Notes under the pieces: generated by a model
What the model was told of the DNA's origin: nothing
What the model saw: the letters and a program-made list of their open reading frames with translations, nothing else
The model's database searches: none
Shown: one piece after another, positions 58,772 through 64,000 of the stretch
Position numbering within the stretch: position 1 is the first letter of the stretch
Layout: every line of letters starts with the position of its first letter
Made by a program: the position numbers and the translations under genes
Source of the DNA: Gammaproteobacteria bacterium
GTDB taxonomy: Bacteria > Pseudomonadota > Gammaproteobacteria > Xanthomonadales > SZUA-36
Reading direction: 5' to 3'
NCBI GenBank assembly: GCA_024277815.1
Contig: JAJRUM010000003.1
Coordinates: 183,619-247,618 of the forward strand
Length of the DNA stretch: 64,000 nucleotides

Positions 58772-60158
58772 ACGTCTTCTGCATTTTCACTTGTTAAATT
58801 CTTTGCCTCGTCAGAAAAATACGTGGGTAGCTTTCGGCACAGGTAAAGCTCCAAGCGCATGATACAACGCAATTTCAGCTGCGCGATAGGTTCGAAAACC
58901 GTGCGCTTTTCTGGTAGTCAGTTTTTCTTTGGTATTAAAACCCTCAACAATGCCACTGGAAAACTGCTTTTTTGCCCGAAACCAGTTGAGCAACAAAGGC
59001 CGGTGCCGTCTTAGCATTCTGGCCACTCTTTTCATCGGTTCAATCTTTGATCGCATGGTTTTTGTACACCACTTGTCCAGAAATTCACCCGCCCAGTAAG
59101 GCGAGATGTATTGCCAGAATAACTGGAATTCTTCTTTTAACAGATAACTCCGAACCGACCTTAAATTGTATCGCAGCAGATCCGCCAGTCGTGTCTCCTG
59201 TCTGGCCGTCAGGTTCTCCGGTCGTTTCAACAAGAGCCAGCGGGTTTTGGTTAAGACCGGTTCGTAACCTTGCTCAAGTGCGTCATGATATGAAAGCGAT
59301 CCAGAATGTTCAGTGCATTGCCAGCCTTTTTGGCAATCACCTTCAGGTACGGCCTCCACATGTCACTGCAGATAAACTTCAGTGCCTGGCTCCGCTCTTT
59401 GCCAAACCAGCGAAAGAATCTCAACAAGGTCTTGACCGTGCGTTTCTCGCCGATCCACAGCAAGCGCTTACTGTGTCCGTCAATCTGGTAGACCAGCGTC
59501 AAATACCGGTGGCCTCGCTGCCAGGCGATCTCATCGACCCCAATCGCCTCTATACCCGATAAATCCTGATGCTTACGCCCCCAGATCACAGCGCGCTCTA
59601 CAGAACAAAACACATGATCCCAACTGGTACGAAACGCCACTGCCACCTCCTGCCAGCTCAAGCGTTTTGCCCAACCGGCCAGAAACCAGGCATACGTCTC
59701 AGTCAGTCGATGCTTGCCTTCTACCCAGGGCATCTTCTCTACCCGGATTCCGCAGTCAGGACATTCAACTCGGCGCGGCGCATACACAAAAAAAACCTTG
59801 TGGCCCCACATCGGGATGAACTCGAAACGCCGTTCAGGCAGGCTATCGTAGCCAGGCCTTTTGCAGCCGCAGCCGCTACACAGCGGGCGGCTGTTCAAGC
59901 GGGCTTTTATCTCAACCTCAAGCGTTGGAAACGATGTATTTTCAATCCAACGCACGTTCCCGTAAACAAATGATTTGAATTTTTGTACCCGATTGAGGAT
60001 AGTCTTGATCTGCATCCTGTTCCTTTTGTTCTGTCCGATGGTGGGTCGCACTTCCATCTTGTCAGAACAGGGGCAGGATGCTCTACCCTTAACACGTAAA
60101 ACTATCTCCTTTGCCGCGAATCCGTTATATTTTTACCCACTAATTTTACTGAAGAGCC
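58772..60158 (-). mobile_element. ISL3-family insertion sequence, decayed
   Basis: About 1.39 kb. The right end reads inward GGCTCTTCAGTAAAATTAGT from 60158. The left end near 58772 (GTCTTCTGCATTTTCAC) matches it only in part, about 15 of 24 bases, so that edge is uncertain. No 8-bp target duplication was found. The transposase is frameshifted. The IS1380 element inserted 3-6 bp outside its left end. Confidence 0.65.
58811..60015 (-). pseudogene. ISL3-family transposase, frameshifted
   Basis: Two frames together make one transposase. The first (60015 to a stop at 59251) has the zf-ISL3 Cys pattern (CSGCGCKRPG, ECPDCGI), the helix-turn-helix and two catalytic Asp regions (GVDEIAWQRGHRY; FICSDMWRPYL, then NILDRFHIMTHL). 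The second (from about 59290 to 58811) resumes with LEQGYEPVLTKTRWLLLKRP and contains the catalytic Glu (SSGIVEGFNTKEK). A short stretch is missing near 59270-59290. Probably inactive. Confidence 0.85.
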
Positions 60159-60230
60159 TAAAGTGTTAAGTTGGTCAGGCCTCCTGGTCTGGCCGGCTCC
60201 ACCTGGAAAGGAAACAGAACGGCTGAAAGG

Positions 60231-61079
60231 ATGAAAGAAATACTTGACATAGTATTCAACATATCCGTGAATACCCTTGTTGCGGGTAGTATGGTAACGA
60301 TGGGTCTGGGCCTGGCCATTTCGCAAATCATCCAGCCCATAAAGAATGTAAGAATGGTGGTTCTTTCATTGCTGGCCAACTTCTTGATCGTTCCCCTGTT
60401 TACCTATGCTCTTGTGAGCTTGCTTCCGGTTTCGGAAGGGGTAAGAATAGGCTTGATACTACTCGCCCTGGGCAGCGGGGCACCTTTCATTCCAATAGTA
60501 GTGAAAACGGCAAAAGGTCACCTGGCCAGTGCAATCGCGCTTATGCTGCTGCTTTTGGTCGTAACGATTCTTTTGCTACCAGTTGCTGTGCCAATGATAT
60601 TTTCTGGTACGGAACTGAGTTCACTGACAATAGCCCGGTCTTTAATTCTAACGATGGTGATTCCTTTGCTTATTGCGCTTGGTGTCAGAGCCTGGTTGCC
60701 AGATGTTGCAGCACGAATACAGCCTCTTTCTCAATGGGTGACAAACATTGCTGCTTTGATACTGATTGTTGCTGCATTGTTTCTGTATACCGAAACAATC
60801 ATTTCAAACATCAATGTTCTGCCGGTCATTCTGCTGTTTTTCCTTGGGTCTATGACCATTGGTTACTTTGCGGGCGGAAAGGACAAAAAAATACGTATTG
60901 TACTTTCAGTAGGCACGAGTCTTCGAAACCCCGCGGTTGCCTTTCTGGTGGCAAGTGATAATTTTTCCAGCGAACCAATGGCGTCCGTGATTCCATTACT
61001 GTTTGTTATTATTGGTCTGTCGATATCGTTTCCCCTGGCAAGAAGAGTCGGAAAAACCATACCGGACCCGGGGCTATAA
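60231..61079 (+). CDS. Bile acid:sodium symporter (BASS/SBF) family transporter
   Basis: A 282-residue membrane carrier with about nine or ten helices. Family stretches: SMVTMGLGLAISQIIQPIKN, NFLIVPLFTYALVSLLPVS, LLALGSGAPFIPIVVKTAKG, and near the end SVGTSLRNPAVAFLVAS. Members co-transport organic anions with sodium. ATG 60231 is chosen (MKEILDIVF); AAAGG abuts it with no spacing, so TTG 60171 remains possible. It lies directly beside the ISL3 right end, which may have replaced its original promoter. Confidence 0.82.
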   Translation: MKEILDIVFNISVNTLVAGSMVTMGLGLAISQIIQPIKNVRMVVLSLLANFLIVPLFTYALVSLLPVSEGVRIGLILLALGSGAPFIPIVVKTAKGHLASAIALMLLLLVVTILLLPVAVPMIFSGTELSSLTIARSLILTMVIPLLIALGVRAWLPDVAARIQPLSQWVTNIAALILIVAALFLYTETIISNINVLPVILLFFLGSMTIGYFAGGKDKKIRIVLSVGTSLRNPAVAFLVASDNFSSEPMASVIPLLFVIIGLSISFPLARRVGKTIPDPGL

Positions 61080-61380
61080 GAGATTTTCCAGTAACTACAC
61101 TATTCGCTCCCAATGAATTTATCCGTAACAGCACAGGAGTCCATCAAAACTGTCCTGGCGATGACTATGCAAGAAATAATGACACATATGGATCATGTTT
61201 TGAGCAGTTTCATATTACATTAATCACTTGTCGGGTTAGTGAATGGGTCCCAAATGTACACGGTATATGCCAGACCAGAGACTTTGATCAGTTGGAGATT
61301 AACTGATTCTATCATACATTTTTTTTTAAAAAAACACTTACAATTCCACTAGATATAACACCAATAAAATGCAAAATCGA
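61080..61380. other. AT-rich intergenic stretch
   Basis: About 300 bp between the BASS gene and repeat copy 2 with no recognised gene. It includes a run of nine T followed by seven A near 61319-61335. The full gap to the GST gene is 438 bp. Confidence 0.5.
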
Positions 61381-61445
61381 ATTCTGGAGATTCCTCCGAT
61401 GTATTCCGCTAACCATCTGCTATGACCTGTTGCTCACACCTTATC

Positions 61446-61460
61446 ATACGTTAAGCGTAT
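61446..61460. promoter_or_regulatory. LysR-type regulator dyad, copy 2
   Basis: ATACG-TTAAG-CGTAT, identical to 54330-54344, centred about 64 bp before the predicted transcription start. Confidence 0.65.
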
Positions 61461-61481
61461 TAAGTGGATGCATATAATTCA

Positions 61482-61510
61482 TTGGACACTATATTCTCCA
61501 ATGGCATAAT
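61482..61510 (+). promoter_or_regulatory. Predicted sigma-70 promoter for the GST operon
   Basis: TTGGAC, 17 bp, CATAAT, conserved with copy 1. Transcription would start at about 61517, right at the GST ATG (61518), implying a leaderless message or a start a few bases upstream. Confidence 0.55.
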
Positions 61511-61517
61511 CAACCAC

Positions 61518-62108
61518 ATGAAAATCTATGGTGAAAGGTTAAGTCGAACGGAGCGTGTATTGTGGGCTGCTGACGAATGCGGGCTGGAGTATGAGCATAT
61601 TCCAGTGCCGGTCAATGGTGAAAAGGGGGAGGCGTTGTTGGCGATCAATCCCGACGGGGCCATACCTACTATTGATGATGACGGCTTTGTTATTTCCCAG
61701 TCGTGGGCCATTAACCAATACCTGGCTCTTAAGTATGGCGGCGATCTTGCAGGAAAAACCGCGGAGGAAGAGGCTGACATTCTTCGCTGGACCTTTTGGG
61801 CCGCGTGCGATGTCGAGTCGACGATCATTGACATGATCCATGCCACAGGCATGCTTCCCGAAGACACCCGTGACCCAGAACGTCTGGCCAGCAATACAAG
61901 CGATTTGCAACGACCATTCGCGTCACTGAACAGGGCCCTTGAAAACCGCACTTACGTTGCTGGTGAGCGCTTTACCATAGGTGACCTCAACGCTGTGTCC
62001 ATCGTTTCATGGCTTGTCTTGACCGGCTTCGATTTCGGGGACTTTCCGAATATCAAGCGCTGGGTCGATCTCTGTGCAAAGCGCCCTGCTTTTCCCAAAC
62101 GAGGATGA
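61518..62108 (+). CDS. Glutathione S-transferase family protein
   Basis: A 196-residue protein with an N-terminal thioredoxin-like domain (MKIYGERLSRTERVLWAADE, with NPDGAIPTIDDDG and SQSWAINQYL for glutathione contact) and an all-helical C-terminal domain (AGERFTIGDLNAVSIVSWL). ATG 61518 gives the usual start. Overlaps the GMC oxidoreductase by ATGA. May handle the product of the oxidoreductase. Confidence 0.87.
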   Translation: MKIYGERLSRTERVLWAADECGLEYEHIPVPVNGEKGEALLAINPDGAIPTIDDDGFVISQSWAINQYLALKYGGDLAGKTAEEEADILRWTFWAACDVESTIIDMIHATGMLPEDTRDPERLASNTSDLQRPFASLNRALENRTYVAGERFTIGDLNAVSIVSWLVLTGFDFGDFPNIKRWVDLCAKRPAFPKRG

Positions 62109-63427
62109 GAACATTTCAGAAAGAGTTTGATGCAATTGTCGTAGGCAGTGGGCCTGGCGGCGCATCCGTGGCGAGAGGGCTGTCAAAAAACGGCAAAAAG
62201 GTGCTCATCCTGGAGATGGGTGATTATGAACCTACAAAGGGCACCTTCACACAAATGTTAAGCCGTGGGTGGATCCCCGGGACAAAAATGCCACTTACCA
62301 CAGGTGGAAAGCCCATTATCAGGGCAATTACGACTGGCGGGACCACAAATTTTTATTCGGCCTGTGCCTATGAGCCACCCTTTGAGATGCTAACGAAATA
62401 TGGCATTGATATCACTCAGGAAATTGCCGATCTCAGGGATGAACTGCCCATTGATAAAATCTCGGATAATCTGATGAATCCGGCAGCGTCCCTATTTATG
62501 AAAAGTGCGAGAGAACTGGGCTACGATTGCCAGAAACTGGATAAATTTATCTACCAGGATAAATGTATAAGAAATTGCCATTCTTGCACGTATGGATGCC
62601 CCAACGACGCTAAATGGAACGCCCGTTATTTTGTAGATGAGGCCGTTGAAAATGGCGCCAAAATAATCAATCACGCAAAGGTCAAAAAGGTCATCATCGA
62701 AGACGGCGCCGCTATTGGTGTTGAGTATAAGCGCCGTGGGAAAACTTACCGAACCTATGCCCAACAAATAGTCATTAGCGCCGGTGGCATTGGTTCTCCC
62801 GGCATCTTGAAAAAGAGTGGCATTGAGGGTGTGGGACGCAATTTTTGCACCGATCCGCTGTTGTTGGTTATGGGGAAGATTGAAGGCTTAGAGGGAACGG
62901 GCCGGGCTGTTCCCATGATGACGGGATTTCATCTGAAGGAAGAAGGTGTCATGTTGGCCGATCTTCACCTCCCGCAAATTCTGAAAGTTCTTTTTGATGT
63001 GCATGCATTCAACTTCGGAAATGTGAGTGATTTTTCCGATGTCATTCCGATCATGGTCAAAATCAGGGACGATTTTTCCGGAAGGATAATAAACAACGGC
63101 CTTGTCTCCAAGAAAATCTCTGCGGAAGACAAGCAAAAGCTTGACCTCGGTGAAACCATTGCCAGCAAAATTCTTATAAATGCCGGTGCCAAAAGGACCT
63201 ATAGCAGCCGAGTCGTGGCGGCACATCCTGGCGGTACGGTGAAAATTGGCGAACACCTGGACAAGAACCTGAAAACTAAATTCGATAACCTCTATGTGTG
63301 TGACTGCTCCGTATTCCCGGAACCCATGGGCATCCCACCAACATTGTCGATCCTTGGCTTAGGCGCACGTCTTGCGGCACATTTGCTGGAAAAAGGACAA
63401 ACTGCCAATAACCTCAATGCCACATAA
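62105..63427 (+). CDS. GMC-family FAD-dependent oxidoreductase
   Basis: A 440-residue flavoprotein. The FAD loop is VVGSGPGGASVARGL near residue 12. A cysteine-rich segment (CIRNCHSCTYGCPNDAKWN) lies near 155-175 and matches the Cys pattern of long-chain alcohol-oxidase-like GMC proteins. The C-terminal catalytic and FAD region reads HPGGTVKIG, then LYVCDCSVFPEPMGIPPTLS. Substrate unknown, likely an alcohol. The ATGA overlap with the GST gene couples them. Confidence 0.88.
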   Translation: MRTFQKEFDAIVVGSGPGGASVARGLSKNGKKVLILEMGDYEPTKGTFTQMLSRGWIPGTKMPLTTGGKPIIRAITTGGTTNFYSACAYEPPFEMLTKYGIDITQEIADLRDELPIDKISDNLMNPAASLFMKSARELGYDCQKLDKFIYQDKCIRNCHSCTYGCPNDAKWNARYFVDEAVENGAKIINHAKVKKVIIEDGAAIGVEYKRRGKTYRTYAQQIVISAGGIGSPGILKKSGIEGVGRNFCTDPLLLVMGKIEGLEGTGRAVPMMTGFHLKEEGVMLADLHLPQILKVLFDVHAFNFGNVSDFSDVIPIMVKIRDDFSGRIINNGLVSKKISAEDKQKLDLGETIASKILINAGAKRTYSSRVVAAHPGGTVKIGEHLDKNLKTKFDNLYVCDCSVFPEPMGIPPTLSILGLGARLAAHLLEKGQTANNLNAT

Positions 63428-63569
63428 ACAGAGCCAGTTCAGCGTGGGCAGGGGCTACTTCAGACTTTCGGTCACTGCCTTTTCGGCAACTGCGCTTATG
63501 GCATTCCAGTTTTCTCTCTCGATCTCTGCCGAACATCAGCTCAGGGGCAGTGGAGATGCCGGGGATTAG
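63417..63569 (+). CDS. Possible 50-aa exported peptide
   Basis: ATG 63417 overlaps the GMC stop and opens a 50-residue frame with a positively charged start and a hydrophobic stretch (LSVTAFSATALMAFQFSLSI) like a signal peptide. No family match and a very short mature part. It may be a remnant of a larger gene or not coding. Confidence 0.3.
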   Translation: MPHKQSQFSVGRGYFRLSVTAFSATALMAFQFSLSISAEHQLRGSGDAGD

Positions 63570-63641
63570 CGATAAATGGCAATATTGGCACCAGGTTGAG
63601 GCAAGACAGCAGCCTCCCTACGAATTTGCTGGAAAGGAAAA

Positions 63642-64000
63642 ATGATGGCATATCTCGGATTAATCGCAAGCGTTGTCGTGCTTATTTGGCTGGCGTTACG
63701 GGGTGTCAATATTATTCTGGCCACCCTGATCAGTTCTGTCATCGTCATTGTCACCAATCAGCTGAGTATTGCAGATGCCCTGATGCAGGACTATTCACTG
63801 GGTTCGCTGGGTGCCTTCACCTTTGCCGGCAAGTTCTTTTTGCTGTTTGCCGCGGGTGCAAGGTTCGGTCGCGTCATGGGCGAGAGTCACGCTGCAGCCA
63901 GCATCGCCATGGCACTGGTGCGAAAGATGGGTGCGAGGCGCTCACTGTGGATTATCACCGTGGCCTGCGCACTACTGACCTACGGCGGCGTGGTGGTGTA
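63642..64000 (+). CDS. GntP-family permease, N-terminal part
   Basis: The frame starts at ATG 63642 (or 63645), 4 nt after GGAAAGGAAAA, and runs off the window with 119 complete codons. At least three hydrophobic helices are visible, with the GntP/CitMHS-like pattern (LGLIASVVVLIWLALRGVN, then AGARFGRVMGESHAAASIA and RKMGARRSLWIITVACALL). The family imports gluconate or similar sugar acids by proton symport. Together with GST and GMC genes it may form a sugar-acid or alcohol uptake and oxidation operon. Confidence 0.78.
   Translation, partial: MMAYLGLIASVVVLIWLALRGVNIILATLISSVIVIVTNQLSIADALMQDYSLGSLGAFTFAGKFFLLFAAGARFGRVMGESHAAASIAMALVRKMGARRSLWIITVACALLTYGGVVV

Larger units (their letters stand above)
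61381..61530 (+). repeat. 150-bp promoter block, copy 2
   Basis: Partner of 54265-54414, in the same orientation and 7116 bp away. It runs into the first codons of the GST gene, which are intact here and decayed in copy 1. Confidence 0.85.

Noticed and set aside
60159..60166. TAAAGTGT next to the ISL3 right end and TAAAGAGG at 57030-57037 as its 8-bp target duplication
   Set aside because: Only 6 of 8 bases match and ten extra bases separate the left one from the element once the IS1380 insertion is removed.

Overview
The window looks like a chromosomal segment of a gammaproteobacterium. The main evidence is the gene order pyrG-kdsA-eno-ftsB-ispD-ispF-truD, together with epmA, a CpxRA/CpxP-type locus, separate parE and parC genes, and large-type PstC/PstA permeases. 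I cannot name a genus. No rRNA, tRNA or CRISPR array was seen. Most of the sequence is dense, ordinary chromosome. The last 10 kb is more AT-rich, carries insertion sequences and looks accessory.

Layout. 1-2.7 kb: end of a phosphate-selective porin, ppx and epmA. 2.7-5.4 kb: cpxA/cpxR divergent from a cpxP/spy gene, with a perfect CpxR box between them. 5.4-14 kb: cysM, phoU-pstB-pstA-pstC (no pstS in the window), and divergently a DUF47 regulator plus a Pit phosphate permease. 14-15 kb: a VanY-like peptidase and a possible SecB-like protein. 15.1-20.7 kb: a chain of six genes with 4-nt overlaps (GldA/GldF/GldG-like ABC system, DUF4340, DUF423, AlkA-type glycosylase). 20.8-25 kb: an aspartoacylase-like hydrolase, two small membrane proteins, a DesKR/LiaSR-type two-component system and an HExxH-like protein. 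25-32 kb: the pyrG-to-truD operon with an FHA protein at its end. 32-38.5 kb: an outer-membrane barrel, parE-parC, a Sel1 protein and heme A synthase.

38.5-47 kb is the most interesting part. It holds a B-type heme-copper reductase operon (54-aa membrane protein, CuA subunit II, subunit I), then SCO, a five-part fusion of cytochrome b6 with two 4Fe-4S clusters, an MvhD-like domain and a C-terminal extracytoplasmic domain, a bacteriohemerythrin, and a second, convergent heme-copper-type subunit. Both catalytic subunits have altered active sites: Gln replaces the cross-linking Tyr in one, and Asp replaces a CuB His in the other. This raises nitric oxide rather than oxygen chemistry as a possibility.

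47-54 kb: DUF3617, a lemA broken by an in-frame TGA at its conserved Trp, DUF2207, a TPR-sulfotransferase, an SGNH hydrolase and a YiaW/YiaV pair. 54-64 kb: a DUF1538 membrane protein with two PII-like proteins, an intact IS1380-family element (4-bp target duplication CTAT) abutting a frameshifted ISL3-family element, a bile-acid/sodium symporter-type carrier, then a GST-GMC oxidoreductase-GntP permease operon that runs off the end. The DUF1538 and GST operons are each preceded by a copy of the same 150-bp promoter block, which carries a LysR-type dyad and a conserved -35/-10 pair. This predicts that they are co-regulated.
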